Origin: Arthrobacter dokdonellae
GTDB taxonomy: Bacteria; Actinomycetota; Actinomycetes; Actinomycetales; Micrococcaceae
DNA: 64,000 bases
NCBI RefSeq assembly: GCF_003268655.1
Contig: NZ_CP029643.1
Span: 107,633-171,632 of the forward strand
Direction of reading: 5' to 3'
The translations under genes and the position numbers were made by a program. Shown here piece by piece: positions 53,561-63,786 of the stretch. Numbering within the stretch: the first letter of the stretch is position 1; every line of letters begins with the position of its first letter. A model generated the notes under the pieces. It had not been told where the DNA came from. It ran no database searches and worked only from the letters and a program-made list of their open reading frames with translations.

Positions 53561-53835
53561 TCCATCTTGCCGCCGGCCCGTTCGACCGCGAGGGCCAGCG
53601 CCAGCCAGGTCATCGACGTCGGTTCCACGACCGCTGTCACAGGTGCAGGAACTGCGGCCAGCCGCGCCGAGAGTCTCTCCAACCCGGCCAGTGTCGGGTC
53701 GACCGTGAAACGGCTTAGGTGTTCTGTTCCGTCGTCGAAAAACTCCCGCACCGCGATATGGTGGCGTGCCGTGATGGCCGCGTCGATACCCGCCACTGCC
53801 CGGACGATCGCCGCGGGTTTATCCTGATTTTGCAT
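53557..53835 (-). CDS. IS110 transposase, N-terminal part
   Basis: A 92-aa frame from ATG 53835 (GAGGAGGAGA ahead): VRAVAGIDAAITARHHIAVR with the first catalytic Asp, and TAVVEPTSMTWLALALAV with the Glu. It ends at GGKME-stop, overlapping the next frame by 4 bp. The two could be joined by a frameshift or be made as two chains by coupled translation. Confidence 0.78.
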   Translation of the reverse strand: MQNQDKPAAIVRAVAGIDAAITARHHIAVREFFDDGTEHLSRFTVDPTLAGLERLSARLAAVPAPVTAVVEPTSMTWLALALAVERAGGKME

Positions 53836-54290
53836 GATGGTTCTCCTCCTCGCATCGAATACGTGCGATGGGACAACCCGTCTTTGCCGGTCCACCAGCC
53901 GAGTCACCAGGCCGGGCTTCCCCATCCTTGGGGAGAACCGTCATGCACTGTTCTGAGCGCCCGCGGCGACCTCCCTCACACGCCCGCAACTGCTGAGGAA
54001 GCGTCGGATACAGTTCCCGCGCTTGTGAGTCATCCGGTGCCCGCCCGGACGAAACCCGGTGCTGCGCACCGTTCTCTTCCGGCCACCAATTCCCTCAATC
54101 GGGTCTGCTTGGAAGACAGGCCGGGGGCGACGATCTCTTTCACGAGCCATGACGCCCAGCCGAAAACCGGAACCACCCCGGCCCCTCCCAAGGCCACCGT
54201 AAACGACGACCACCCCACGTCAACAGGGGTACTTAAGAGATACAAGCCGACTTGGGCTGTATTCGGGTGTATGTCTGCCGCCGCCACAAG
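53836..54290. other. Region upstream of the IS110 gene
   Basis: No recognised gene. An 85-codon minus-strand frame (54030-54287) has hydrophobic stretches but no family I know. The part next to 53836 may encode the IS110 bridge RNA; I cannot identify its loops without other copies. Confidence 0.3.
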
Positions 54291-54294
54291 TCCT

Positions 54295-54375
54295 CATAGC
54301 GACTCTTGCCCAAAGGGATGCACCTCAGCGCCGGCGACGTGGAAATCGGGCAGGTTGAAAATAGCGGTGGCTGCA
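54295..54375 (-). pseudogene. Fragment of an ISL3-type transposase N-terminus
   Basis: The minus strand reads ATAIFNLPDFHVAGAEVHP, matching the start of the ISL3 transposase at 52.1 kb (ATSIFNLPDYRVISATVL). A stop follows soon. Only about 25 codons survive, a relic of a related element. Confidence 0.6.
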
Positions 54376-54895
54376 CCGGGAGCGCATCGATATAGGCTGG
54401 AGTCGGGACATGGCTTTTAGGCTGGCGGCAGGCGGGGAAATCGTCCCGATCGCTCCCTCCACAGCGTTCCGGAAGGGCCGCGAAAGCGGGTTTTAGGACC
54501 AACCGTGTGTACGAACGGCTGCCCGTAAGCAGCAGTGCCGCTGTTGGGGTTGCGGGGCGAGCCGAGCTCGAGAGCGTCCGGATGTGAGCCGGCGGGTGGA
54601 GCTGGACGCGTTCCGTGGCTGGCTTTTGAGCACCGGCTCTCAAGGAGGGTTTGTTTCTTTTGGCACGGCCCGTTCTTTCCGGCGGAGCCCGGCGTGGTGT
54701 TGGAGTTATTGCACCCCGGATCCCGGTTACCTGGGAGGTCCATGACCGGATCCAAGTCGCTGGATCTATGTGGGTTCATGGTGCTGTCTGATTGCTGTGT
54801 CCGGGGATTGTTTGCTCGGCTGGCAGTGGTGGGATATGGAGTCTAGTTGGCGAACCAGGCCATGACAGAGACTCAGCAGAACACTTCCAGCAGGT
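54376..54895. other. No identifiable gene
   Basis: About 520 bp with short frames only, including a 34-codon frame at 54741 with GGGAGG ahead. Nothing recognised. Confidence 0.3.
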
Positions 54896-54909
54896 CAAGG
54901 GCCGGGGCC

Positions 54910-55125
54910 GGGCAGCCGAAATGCTTCGCAGACCGCGTGGTGTGTGGCAGCGACAAGCTCAGCCCCGGGACAGCCATCCGGCTGGTCTTCGCCGGAGATT
55001 GTCGTCCAAAGATTCGACCAGAGTGACCGTCGATGCCCGTAGAGGATTAGCTTCATCGCTGGTGCACCAATCGACGAATAGTTCCCATTCGGCGGGGATT
55101 ACGCAGTGCGGCGTGTAACCCTGTA
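54910..55125 (-). pseudogene. Remnant of a tyrosine recombinase N-terminal domain
   Basis: The minus strand reads HCVIPAEWELFVDWCTSDEA then NPLRASTVTLVESLDD, typical of the SAM-like core-binding domain of actinobacterial integrases. After a frame change VAATHHAVCEAFRLPGPGP continues the pattern to a stop. The catalytic domain is absent. Confidence 0.6.
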
Positions 55126-55631
55126 AGCAATGGTCCAAAAGTGAGCCATTTCGCCGCCGTAATGGGGGCTCACTTTTCGGCCGCCACCGACAAGACCACA
55201 GCGGCACGAGGGGGCCGATATCTGCGGCCGCAGGCTATGTCGTGAAAGCGGACTCCGGCCCACCCCCTACATGCTCCGTCGGGACACATACCGGCGCCGA
55301 CCAGATTGCAATTCTGAGTGCCCAGGAAATTGCGCCCGACCACAAATACCTGACCACCGGGCTCGGCCGCGCCGCGTCCGAACTGCGTAGCTTGGCCTTT
55401 GTCTACCGAGGCGGCGTGGTGACCGAGGGTGATTTCATGGTTGGGGTCCCGAAGGGTGAGCTGGCCTCGAGTCGCGCGGACTGTTTGTAGGTAAGGGATC
55501 CCGGCGCGGCACCCGGCCGTCGGGTGTGTGCGTTGCGCTTCTTCTTGCCGCGCCGGGAATTTTTGACAGGTTTGTTGTCGCGGGCTGCTGGGACGATGCA
55601 GTGTGCGCGTCGCCCCGCAGCTGGCAGGGCG
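55126..55631. other. No identifiable gene
   Basis: About 500 bp between the recombinase remnant and the enoyl-CoA hydratase stop. An 82-codon plus-strand frame (55242-55490) has mild coding character (LTTGLGRAASELRSLAFVYR) but matches nothing I know. No terminator for the convergent operon was recognised. Confidence 0.3.
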
Positions 55632-56405
55632 TCAGGCGTGGGTAAAGTTGGGCTGTCTCTTTTCGACGAAGGCGCGCATACCTTCTTTTTGGTCCGAGCT
55701 GGCGAACACAGAATGAAAAATCCTGCGTTCGAAGAGGACGCCGCTGTCCAGTGGCATTTGAAATGCAGCATTCACTGCCTCTTTTGCCAGCATTACGATT
55801 GGCGCGGACTTCTCGGAGATCGCCTTCGCAGTTTCCAAGGCATCTTCCAAGAGCCTGTCGTGAGGGACGACCCTTGCTACGAGACCGATGCGTTCAGCCT
55901 CGGCCGCGTCTATGGTGCGGCCCGTGAGGATCATCTCCATAGCCTTTGCCTTTCCAACGGCGCGCGTCAGGCGCTGCGAACCGCCCATGCCAGGTATCAC
56001 GCCCAGTTTGATTTCCGGCTGGCCAAATCGCGCTGAGTCAGCTGCGATGATGAAGTCGCACATCATTGCCAGTTCACAGCCTCCGCCCAGCGCGTGGCCA
56101 GCGACGGCAGCAATTACTGGGGTCCGCACGGCGGCAAGGCCGTCCCAGCCCTGCAGCCAATCGTCCAAGTACATATCCATGTAAGTCCGGGAAGACATCT
56201 CCTTGATGTCGGCGCCTGCGGCGAAGGCGCGATCGGATCCGGTCAGAAGGATGGCACCTGTATCAGGGTCCTTGTCTAAGCTTCTGGCAGCGGACACGAC
56301 TTCTTCCATCAGTTGAAGGTTCAGTGCGTTTAGGGCCTCCGGTCGATTCAGTGTGATGACGCCTACGCGTCCACTTTGCTTTACGGTGATGGTTCGCAAA
56401 TTCAT
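55632..56405 (-). CDS. Enoyl-CoA hydratase
   Basis: A 257-aa crotonase with both hydratase glutamates: [20 protein letters not shown] and [20 protein letters not shown]. The oxyanion-hole motif is [10 protein letters not shown]. Length and end ([12 protein letters not shown]) match short-chain EchA/PaaF enzymes. ATG 56405 has AGGAAG ahead. It is the last gene of the minus-strand operon, 31 bp after prpC, and would hydrate the enoyl-CoA made by the acyl-CoA dehydrogenase. Confidence 0.93.
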   Translation of the reverse strand: MNLRTITVKQSGRVGVITLNRPEALNALNLQLMEEVVSAARSLDKDPDTGAILLTGSDRAFAAGADIKEMSSRTYMDMYLDDWLQGWDGLAAVRTPVIAAVAGHALGGGCELAMMCDFIIAADSARFGQPEIKLGVIPGMGGSQRLTRAVGKAKAMEMILTGRTIDAAEAERIGLVARVVPHDRLLEDALETAKAISEKSAPIVMLAKEAVNAAFQMPLDSGVLFERRIFHSVFASSDQKEGMRAFVEKRQPNFTHA

Positions 56406-56436
56406 GATCTTCCTCGAAGGAGGCTGCGCTAGGCAA

Positions 56437-57597
56437 CTAGGAGTGGGTGTGGTTTCCAACTGGTACCGGCCGCTCTTCGGGCCCGTTGTAGGCGCTTAGC
56501 GGGCGGATGAGGGCGTTGGAGGCGGCCTGCTCCATGATGTGGGCTGTCATGCCGGGGATGCGGCTGGCGACGAAGATTGGTGTGAACATTGGGGTGTCGA
56601 AGCCGATCAGGTGATAAGCCGGACCTGAAGGGTAGTCAAGGTTTGGTTTGATGGCTTTGGCCTCGTCCATGGCCTGTTCGAGGCCGTTGTACAGTCCCAG
56701 AATTTCCGGCCTGCCGTAGTGGTCGATCAGCTTGTCCAGGGCCGTCTTCATGGTGGGCACCCGGGAATCGCCGTTCTTATAGACCCGGTGTCCGAAGCCC
56801 ATGACCTTTTTCTTCTGCGCCAGGGCTTGCTCCATCCAGGATTTGGCCCGGGCCGCGGCTTCGTCGAGGGACTCCTCCGGGCGTATGCCAATTTCATTGA
56901 AGGTGTGCATGACTGCTTCATTGGCGCCGCCGTGCAGGTGACCTTTAAGGGCCCCGATCCCGGCTGTAACGGCGGAATGCAGGTCCGAAAGCGTGGACGT
57001 AACTACACGCGCGGTGAACGTGGAGGCATTGAAGGAGTGCTCCGCATAGAGGATCAAGGACACATTGAAGGCCTCGACGACCTCGTCCGCGGGTTGTTCA
57101 CCGAAGCTCATCCAGAGGAAGTTGGCCGAGTAGCCCAGATCATCCCGGGGGTTCACGACATCCTGCCCGCGGCGACGGCGCTGGTCGTAGGCAACCACGG
57201 CGGGCATGGCCGCGAACAGGTCAATGGCCTTTGTCATGTTCGCTTCGGGTGAGGAGTGCTCGGCCAGAGGGTGACGCGCGCCGAGGACGGATGCTGCGGT
57301 GCGGCAGACGTCCATGGGATGAGCCGTCTTCGGCAGGGCATCAATGATCATTTTGAGAGCCGGTTCGAGGCTCCTGCCTGCACGCTCGCGAGCGGTGAAT
57401 TCCGCTAGTTCGCTTTCTGAGGGAAGCTCACCGTTCCAGAGGAGGTAGGCGACCTCTTCGAAGCTGCACCGGGCGGCGAGTTCCTGAACAGGGTAGCCGC
57501 GGAACAGCAGGGAGTTGGTATCCGGGTTGACCTTGGAAATGGCGGTGTAGTCCACCACGACTCCGGTGAGGCCTTTTCTGATGTTTGTGTCAGTCAT
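56437..57597 (-). CDS. prpC: 2-methylcitrate synthase / citrate synthase II
   Basis: A 386-aa citrate-synthase-family enzyme condensing propionyl-CoA with oxaloacetate. Catalytic histidines and Asp: [36 protein letters not shown] and [17 protein letters not shown]. The short N-terminus ([20 protein letters not shown]) is that of PrpC/type II synthases. ATG 57597 follows GAAGGAG. It lies between prpB and the enoyl-CoA hydratase, so the methylcitrate function is favoured over citrate synthesis. Confidence 0.92.
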   Translation of the reverse strand: MTDTNIRKGLTGVVVDYTAISKVNPDTNSLLFRGYPVQELAARCSFEEVAYLLWNGELPSESELAEFTARERAGRSLEPALKMIIDALPKTAHPMDVCRTAASVLGARHPLAEHSSPEANMTKAIDLFAAMPAVVAYDQRRRRGQDVVNPRDDLGYSANFLWMSFGEQPADEVVEAFNVSLILYAEHSFNASTFTARVVTSTLSDLHSAVTAGIGALKGHLHGGANEAVMHTFNEIGIRPEESLDEAAARAKSWMEQALAQKKKVMGFGHRVYKNGDSRVPTMKTALDKLIDHYGRPEILGLYNGLEQAMDEAKAIKPNLDYPSGPAYHLIGFDTPMFTPIFVASRIPGMTAHIMEQAASNALIRPLSAYNGPEERPVPVGNHTHS

Positions 57598-57625
57598 GCT
57601 GAACTCCTTCGTTGCAGTACGTGAA

Positions 57626-58531
57626 TTAGCGGATGTCAGGGATCTCGAAGTTGAAGACGTCGGAATCGAATTTGTTGTAGGCCTCGTAGTCCACGAGGTC
57701 ATAGAGACGCGCCCGCGTGAGCATTTCGGGCACGCTCACTTGCTGTGTTCCGAGGCTCCTGAGCGTGTCCAGGACCCGTTCAGCGGCGCCCAGGGCGCTG
57801 CGGAGTAGGGTCACCGGGTAGATCACCATGTTGACGCCCACGTTCTGCAGTTGGTCCACGGTGAACAGGTCGCTTTTGCCGAACTCGGTCATGTTGGCGA
57901 GGATGGGCACGTCGACGGCGTCACGGATGGCCCGGAACTCGTGCAGGTCACGCATGGCTTCGGGGAAGATGGCGTCAGCCCCGGCGTCGACCAGTTCCTT
58001 TGCCCGGTCTTTGGCGGCTTGGAGTCCGTCCACGGCCCGGATGTCGGTGCGGGCCATGATGAGGAAGTTCGGGTCCCGGCGCGCATCCGCTGCAGCACGG
58101 ATGCGTTTGGTGGCTGTGTCCAGGTCCACTACGTTCTTGCCGTCCAGGTGGCCGCAGCGCTTGGGGTTGAACTGGTCCTCGATGTGGCAGCCGGCCACGC
58201 CGGCGTTTTCGAGTTCCTGGACGGTGCGGGCCACGTTCATGGGTTCGCCGAATCCGGTGTCGGCGTCCATCAGGCAGGGCAGGTCAGTCATGCGGGCGAT
58301 CTGCCCGGCACGGGTGGCAACTTCGGTGAGGGTGGTCAGGCCGATGTCCGGCAGGCCAAGGTCATTGGCCAGCACGGCACCGGAGATGTACACGCCGGCG
58401 AAGCCTTTTTCCTCGATCAGCCGCGCCGAGAGCGGGCTGAAAGCGCCGGGGAACTGGACGATGGTTCCCGAGGACAGGATTTCCCGCAGTTTAACGCGTT
58501 TCCACTCGGGCGTTGTTCTTGAATACAGCAT
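57626..58531 (-). CDS. prpB: 2-methylisocitrate lyase
   Basis: A 301-aa PEP mutase/isocitrate lyase-fold enzyme splitting 2-methylisocitrate to pyruvate and succinate. The active-site loop KRCGH is at residues 124-128, with metal-site LMDADTGFGEP and GCHIEDQFNPK before it. The ATG directly follows the prpD stop. The prpD-prpB-prpC order is typical of actinobacterial methylcitrate operons. Confidence 0.96.
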   Translation of the reverse strand: MLYSRTTPEWKRVKLREILSSGTIVQFPGAFSPLSARLIEEKGFAGVYISGAVLANDLGLPDIGLTTLTEVATRAGQIARMTDLPCLMDADTGFGEPMNVARTVQELENAGVAGCHIEDQFNPKRCGHLDGKNVVDLDTATKRIRAAADARRDPNFLIMARTDIRAVDGLQAAKDRAKELVDAGADAIFPEAMRDLHEFRAIRDAVDVPILANMTEFGKSDLFTVDQLQNVGVNMVIYPVTLLRSALGAAERVLDTLRSLGTQQVSVPEMLTRARLYDLVDYEAYNKFDSDVFNFEIPDIR

Positions 58532-60052
58532 TTAGAACAGTCCCTGTGGGGCGGCATCGAGGTCGATGACGCCGGGGGCGGCGGTGATGTTCAGCTGGTC
58601 AAGCTCGCCCGGGCCCAGGTCCGGGAGGCTTTCGGCGGCGGCGAGGAAACGTTCGATTTCCTGCTCGGCGACGAGTCCGGCGGCGAGGGTGCGGAACTTG
58701 TTGATGTACTGCTGGCGGGCGAAGGGCCGGGCGCCGAGGGGGTGGGCGTCGGCCACGGAGATCTCATCGGTGATGACTGTGCCATCGTTCAGGGTGATCT
58801 CCACGGAGCCGCCGAAGGCCTTTTCGGCGATGTCCAGCGAGTGGTAGCGGCGGGTCCATTCGGCATCCTCAACGGTGCTGACCTTGTTCCACAGCTCGAC
58901 GGTGTCGGCCCGGCCGGCACGCTCCGGGGCGTAGGAATCAACGTGGTGCCAGGAGCCGTCCTGCAGGGCGACGGTGAAGATGTACGGGATGGAGTGGTCC
59001 AGAGTTTCGCGGCTGGCCGTGGGGCTGTACTTCTGCGGATCGTTGGCCCCGGAACCGATGACGTAGTGCGTGTGGTGGCTCGTTTTGATCAGGACCGACT
59101 TCACGTTCGCGGAGTCGGTGGCTTCCGGGTGCTCCTTGTGCAGCTTGCGGGCCAGATCGATCCAGGCCTGGGCCTGGTACTCGGCGGAGTGTTCCTTGGT
59201 GTACGTGTCCATGATGGCGCGCTTTGCCTCGCCCGCTTCGGGCAGCGGAACCTCGTACGAGGCCTCGGGGCCATCCAGCATCCAGGCAATGACGCCGTCT
59301 TCGCCTTCGTAGATCGGCACCGGAGAGGTCTGGCCGCGCATGGAGCGGTCCACGGCCTCAACGGCCATCTTGCCAGCGAACGCCGGAGCGTGGGCCTTCC
59401 AGGTGGAAATCTCGCCCTTGCGCGACTGGCGGGTGGCGGTGGTGGTGTGCAGCGCCTGGCCAACGGACTGGAAGATCGTCTCCACATCCAAGCCGAGGAG
59501 CGTGCCGATGCCGGCTGCGGCGGACGGGCCGAGGTGCGCCACGTGGTCAATCTTGTGCTTGTGCAGGCAGATGGCCTTGACCAGGTTGACCTGGATTTCG
59601 TAGCCGGTAGCGATGCCGCGGATCAGGTCCTTGCCGCTGGCGCCAACGTGCTGCGCGACTGCCAGGATAGGCGGAATGTTGTCCCCGGGGTGCGAGTAGT
59701 CCGCCGCGAGGAACGTGTCGTGGTAATCGAGTTCGCGGACCGCTACGCCGTTGGCCCAGGCAGCCCATTCAGGCGAAACCCTGTCGGTGATGCCAAAAAC
59801 ACCGGCACCCTTGCCGTTAGTGGTCGGTGCATGGGTCAGAGCCTGGGCGCGGGCGGCGACAATGGGCCCGCGGTTCAGGGAAGCGATGGCAACCGAAGCG
59901 TTGTCGATGACCCGGTTGATGACCATCTCGGTAACGTCCGGTGTGACCTCGACGGCGTCGGCGGCCACTGCTGCGATCTTGTGGGCCAGCTGGTCTTCAC
60001 GGGCGAGGTTCTCTTCGCTCTTGTAGACACGGACGGAATGTTTATTTTTCAC
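58532..60052 (-). CDS. prpD: 2-methylcitrate dehydratase (MmgE/PrpD)
   Basis: A 506-aa MmgE/PrpD-family dehydratase: [60 protein letters not shown], and [20 protein letters not shown]. It turns 2-methylcitrate into 2-methyl-cis-aconitate. I chose the GTG at 60052 ([15 protein letters not shown]), as the open frame before it to 60238 lies over the thiolase gene. Its stop abuts the prpB start. Confidence 0.95.
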   Translation of the reverse strand: MKNKHSVRVYKSEENLAREDQLAHKIAAVAADAVEVTPDVTEMVINRVIDNASVAIASLNRGPIVAARAQALTHAPTTNGKGAGVFGITDRVSPEWAAWANGVAVRELDYHDTFLAADYSHPGDNIPPILAVAQHVGASGKDLIRGIATGYEIQVNLVKAICLHKHKIDHVAHLGPSAAAGIGTLLGLDVETIFQSVGQALHTTTATRQSRKGEISTWKAHAPAFAGKMAVEAVDRSMRGQTSPVPIYEGEDGVIAWMLDGPEASYEVPLPEAGEAKRAIMDTYTKEHSAEYQAQAWIDLARKLHKEHPEATDSANVKSVLIKTSHHTHYVIGSGANDPQKYSPTASRETLDHSIPYIFTVALQDGSWHHVDSYAPERAGRADTVELWNKVSTVEDAEWTRRYHSLDIAEKAFGGSVEITLNDGTVITDEISVADAHPLGARPFARQQYINKFRTLAAGLVAEQEIERFLAAAESLPDLGPGELDQLNITAAPGVIDLDAAPQGLF

Positions 60053-60137
60053 GTTGATTCTTTCAAAGGATTGCGGATGACGGCTTATGGACCGCGCAGG
60101 TGTGACACTTCGCGATGTGGTTGAGGAGGAGGTGGAG

Positions 60138-61355
60138 CTAGTTCCGGTAGAGCAGCAGCGCTTCGCCCTGTCCACCGCCCCCGCAGAGGGCGACCGCCGC
60201 GCGGCCCGCTCCCCGGCGGAGCAGTTCGTTGGCGGCATGAAGTGCTAGGCGCGCACCGGAAGCTCCGATGGGATGGCCCAAAGCGATGGCCCCGCCGTGT
60301 ATGTTGCAGCGGTCCAAGGGGATTCCCAACTCGTTCAACGACTGAACCGCGACGGCGCCGAAAGCCTCATTGATCTCGATGAAGTCGAGATCTTCTGCGG
60401 TCCACCCGGCCCGTGCCAGCGCCGCACGGGTAGCGTTCGAGGGCTGTGAATGCAGTGAATTGTCGGGACCAGCTACTTGGCCCGGGGCGCTGACGACGGC
60501 AAGTATCTCAAGTTGGAGTCGTTCGGCGTTGGCGCGGCTAGTGAGGACAAGGGCTGCAGCTCCATCGGAGAGGGGCGAGGCGTTTCCTGCCGTGATGCTG
60601 CCATCCGCGGCAAATGCGGGACGTAATTGGGACAGGACCTCGAGGTCCGTGCCCGGTCTTATTTGTTCGTCCCTGTCAAGAACCAGGGACTGTCCCTTCC
60701 TACCGTGAACAGTGATGGGTACGATTTCGTCCTTGAACACTCCTTCGTCGGCTGCCTGAGCAGCTCGCCGATGGGACGCTGCTGCCACCTCGTCCTGTTG
60801 GCGTCTCCCTATGCTGTGCACCTGGTTGCCTCGTTCAGTCAGAAGGCCCATAGAGACACCTTCTTGCGCGTCGCTGAGTCCGTCGCTGACGAGTGAATCG
60901 ATCATGTTGCCGCCGCCGTATAGCCATCCTTGGCGCGAGCCAGGCAGCAGGTGCGGACTATGACTCATGGATTCCTGCCCCCCGGCAACAACTACTTCCG
61001 CATCACCGGCGCGGATGAGGCGGGCAGCATCTATGACGGCGGTAAGCCCGGACAGGCAGACTTTGTTTATTGTGGTCGCAGGTACCGTCCCGCTGATTCC
61101 GGCTTTTAGTGCGGTCTGGCGGGCCGGATTCTGTCCGGAGCCCGCCTGCACGACCTGGCCGATCACGACGGCATCTACCAGGCCCGGATCGATGCCGGCC
61201 TTTTCAAGTGCTCCGCTTACTGCTGCTGCACCGAGTTCTACCGCGGTCAATCCCGCCAACTGGCCGTTGAGCTTGCCCTGGGGAGTTCGGGCACCACCGA
61301 TAATCACTACATCCTCCGGATGGGAGGGAATTTCATGTGCTGGATTGTTGTGCAT
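60138..61355 (-). CDS. Acetyl-CoA acetyltransferase (thiolase)
   Basis: A 405-aa thiolase. Nucleophile Cys100 in [17 protein letters not shown]; the histidines and second cysteine in [20 protein letters not shown] and [30 protein letters not shown] is also intact. It would cleave a 3-oxoacyl-CoA with CoA, giving acetyl-CoA plus, for a 2-methyl substrate, propionyl-CoA for the prp genes downstream. The gene starts 36 bp after the SDR gene; 85 bp separate it from prpD. Confidence 0.95.
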   Translation of the reverse strand: MHNNPAHEIPSHPEDVVIIGGARTPQGKLNGQLAGLTAVELGAAAVSGALEKAGIDPGLVDAVVIGQVVQAGSGQNPARQTALKAGISGTVPATTINKVCLSGLTAVIDAARLIRAGDAEVVVAGGQESMSHSPHLLPGSRQGWLYGGGNMIDSLVSDGLSDAQEGVSMGLLTERGNQVHSIGRRQQDEVAAASHRRAAQAADEGVFKDEIVPITVHGRKGQSLVLDRDEQIRPGTDLEVLSQLRPAFAADGSITAGNASPLSDGAAALVLTSRANAERLQLEILAVVSAPGQVAGPDNSLHSQPSNATRAALARAGWTAEDLDFIEINEAFGAVAVQSLNELGIPLDRCNIHGGAIALGHPIGASGARLALHAANELLRRGAGRAAVALCGGGGQGEALLLYRN

Positions 61356-61390
61356 GCTTTGTCCTTTGAAATCAGTGCTGATCTGCGGGG

Positions 61391-62146
61391 CTACCGGGAG
61401 GCCATTCGCAGCGCCCCATCCATTCGGATGATTTCCCCGTTGAGATAGTCGTGTTCGATGATCGACAGTGCCAGTTGAGCGAATTCCCCGGGACGGGCTA
61501 GGCGTTTGGGGAATGTGACGCCGGCGGCAAGTCCTCGGCGGACTTCGTCGCTCACGGAGGCCATCATGGGGGTCTCCACAATGCCCGGTGCAATGGCATT
61601 TACCCGTATTCCATACTGGGCTAGGTCCCTGGCGGCAGGAAGGGTGAGGCCTACTATGCCGGCTTTTGACGAGGCGTAGGCGGCTTGGCCGATCTGGCCT
61701 TCGAAGGCAGCGATGGAGGCGGTGTTAATAATTACACCGCGTTGACCGTGTTCATCCGCGGCCGTGCGCGAGATGGCTTCAGCCGCGGAGGCGAGAACGT
61801 TGAAGGATCCGACGAGGTTGACTTCGATGACCTTTGCGAAGAGTGAGAGGTCATGCACACCTCTTTTGCCGAGGATTCGCATCGTCGGGAGAATCCCTGC
61901 GCAATTGATTACTGTCCGCAGGGGCTTGTCGGCCGAGGCTTTTAGGACGACGTCACGGATCTGGGCAACGTCGGTTACATCGGCCTCGAGGTACTCCACG
62001 CCGTTTACCGGCTGACTCTGTCCGATGGAGTCGCCGAGGTCGACGGCAAACACGTATGCGCCCTGTTCGGCGAGAACCCGGGCGGTGGCTGCGCCAAGGC
62101 CTGACGCGCCACCGGTAACGATTGCTGCAGTATTGCTGAGCTCCAT
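61391..62146 (-). CDS. SDR 3-hydroxyacyl-CoA dehydrogenase (type II-like)
   Basis: A 251-aa short-chain dehydrogenase: NAD-binding TGGASGLG at residues 11-18, LINCAG-like VINCAGILPT, and the catalytic YxxxK in QAAYASSKAGIVGLTLPAAR. EGQIGQAAYASSKAG and GIVETPMMASVSDEV are typical of HSD17B10-type 3-hydroxyacyl-CoA dehydrogenases, which act on 2-methyl-3-hydroxybutyryl-CoA. It sits between the acyl-CoA dehydrogenase and the thiolase, as required for one turn of beta-oxidation. Confidence 0.9.
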   Translation of the reverse strand: MELSNTAAIVTGGASGLGAATARVLAEQGAYVFAVDLGDSIGQSQPVNGVEYLEADVTDVAQIRDVVLKASADKPLRTVINCAGILPTMRILGKRGVHDLSLFAKVIEVNLVGSFNVLASAAEAISRTAADEHGQRGVIINTASIAAFEGQIGQAAYASSKAGIVGLTLPAARDLAQYGIRVNAIAPGIVETPMMASVSDEVRRGLAAGVTFPKRLARPGEFAQLALSIIEHDYLNGEIIRMDGALRMASR

Positions 62147-62233
62147 TTGATTGCTCCTCCGTGGGGCGTTTGGTCCCGTGACAGTGCATGTGATGATGCG
62201 GCCGTTATTGGTGTGGATGGCAGCGGCATTGAA

Positions 62234-63447
62234 TCAGGCGAACGCCGAGATCCCGGTCAGTGCCCGCCCGACTAAGAGAGCGTTTATTTCGTAGCTGCCC
62301 TCATAGGAGTAGATCGCTTCTGCGTCCGCGAAAATTTTCGCCATCTCGAAGTCGGTGCTGATTCCATTGCCTCCGACGATTGACCTGCCGAGCGCCACGG
62401 TCTTGCGCATCCGCTCTGTGCAGCTTGCTTTTGCCAGCGCAGCATGGTCCATGGTGAGAAGGCCCGACTCTGTTAGGCGTGCGAGTTGGATCATCAGGGA
62501 AAGGGACATCGTGGCGTTTCCGATCATTCGCGCCAGTTGGTCCTGAATGAGCTGGAAGGAAGCGATTGGTTTGCCGAATTGCTTGCGCTGGAGTGCGTAT
62601 GCCCTCGCAACGTCGAATGCTGCAAACTGCTGGCCTACGGCCTGCCAGCTGACCCACACCCTTGAGTGCAGGAGGAGGGAGTTGGCATCCCGGAACGTTC
62701 GTGTTCCTGGCAGCCAGTTGGTGAACGGGATTCTGACGTTATTCAGGGTGATATTGGCGTTCTGAATGATGCGGACAGCTGTCTTGTTCGATATGGCTTC
62801 AGTGCGGAAGCCCTCGGTGCCTTTCTCGACGATGAACCCTTTGATCTGGTCGTCGGCTGTATCGCGGGCCCAGACCAGGACGTAATCCGCGAAGGTACCG
62901 TTGCCGATCCATCGTTTGTGGCCATTCAGAATCCATTCATCTCCGCTTCGGGTTGCGGTGGTTTCCATCTGCCTGGAAATGTCGGACCCGTGCAGGGGCT
63001 CCGTAAGGGCGAAGGCTCCTACTTTCTTGAGCGATAGCAGGTCTGGAAGCATGGTCTGACGATGCTCATCGGAGCCCAATTCGCGGATTGCTGTGGTGAA
63101 CAGTTCGTCATGGACGCCAAAAAACGTGGACACAGAGGTATCCGCGCGTGCGAATTCCATCTGAATCAGACCGGCCAACAGATGCCCACGGCTATTCAAT
63201 CCGGTCAGTTGCTGCTTGCCCAGTTTGGGTAGGAGCTCAAATGGGAATTCCGCTCGATTCCAAAAATCAACGGCGATTGGACGTACTTCTTGCTGGAAGA
63301 AGTTGCGGGCCTGGGCGAGCTGGGTCTGCTCGGCTGCGGTGAGAAGGCCCGAAAGGTAAAGAAGATCGGCCTCGGGGTAGGCGGCAAGTCATCCTGAACT
63401 TCTGGCGCTGCGGATGCAGGCCCCGGCCCTTTCTGGAGCACCGGCAT
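62234..63447 (-). pseudogene. Acyl-CoA dehydrogenase, N-terminus frameshifted
   Basis: About 404 codons. From about 63375 down, one frame carries nearly the whole enzyme: FTALTEP-type VGAFALTEPLHGSDISRQM, WILNGHKRWIGNGTFADYVL, and YALQRKQFGKPIASFQLIQD and IVGGNGISTDFEMAKIFADA, with the base Glu in the SYEGSYEIN end, like glutaryl-CoA dehydrogenases. The start (ATG 63447, AGAGGAA ahead, MPVLQKGPGPAS) is in another frame; one base is missing near 63370-63376 (between PPTP and EADLLYL). It may be a sequencing error or a true loss. A TTG at 63199 would give a 321-aa truncated protein. Confidence 0.82.
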
Positions 63448-63786
63448 GGTTCCTCTTCTCTGACGTTCGGTTTGTTGTTTGACGGTCTGGTTCAAGCCCG
63501 GCCACGTTTATGGGGAGCTTGCCTATGGACTTGAAAGTTCGATGGGATGAAGCGCTTCTAGCCCGAATCTTGGTTTACGAGCTGCCGGCTGAGTCCTTCG
63601 CCTTGGGAGCCAACGGATGCTGCCGTCGGCAACACTATTTGGCCCGCTGTCACACCCCTTTGGAGGGAGGGCCGATGTTGGCTGACTTCAACCCACGATC
63701 CGATCGGGATGGCCGGTCATCTGCCACTAGGGAGCGGCCTTATCATGGCGGCCGTACTCGGGATTTAGGTTGTTACCTGTGGTGGT
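63448..63786. other. Intergenic region, no supported gene
   Basis: About 340 bp between the E2 gene and the acyl-CoA dehydrogenase. A 101-codon plus-strand frame (63510-63815) crosses it and the E2 end but lacks a ribosome site and family match. It may hold an internal promoter. Confidence 0.3.

Larger units (their letters stand above)
52478..53835 (-). mobile_element. IS110-family element (coding part; ends unresolved)
   Basis: Two overlapping reading frames make up an IS110-type transposase. Such elements lack terminal repeats and target duplications, so the true ends cannot be read from one copy. The non-coding region upstream of the transposase (from 53836) is where a bridge RNA would be encoded in the IS110 group. 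Confidence 0.75.

Noticed and set aside
58742..60124. 460-aa frame antisense to prpD
   Set aside because: Shadow of prpD in the complementary frame; no ribosome site or recognisable domain.
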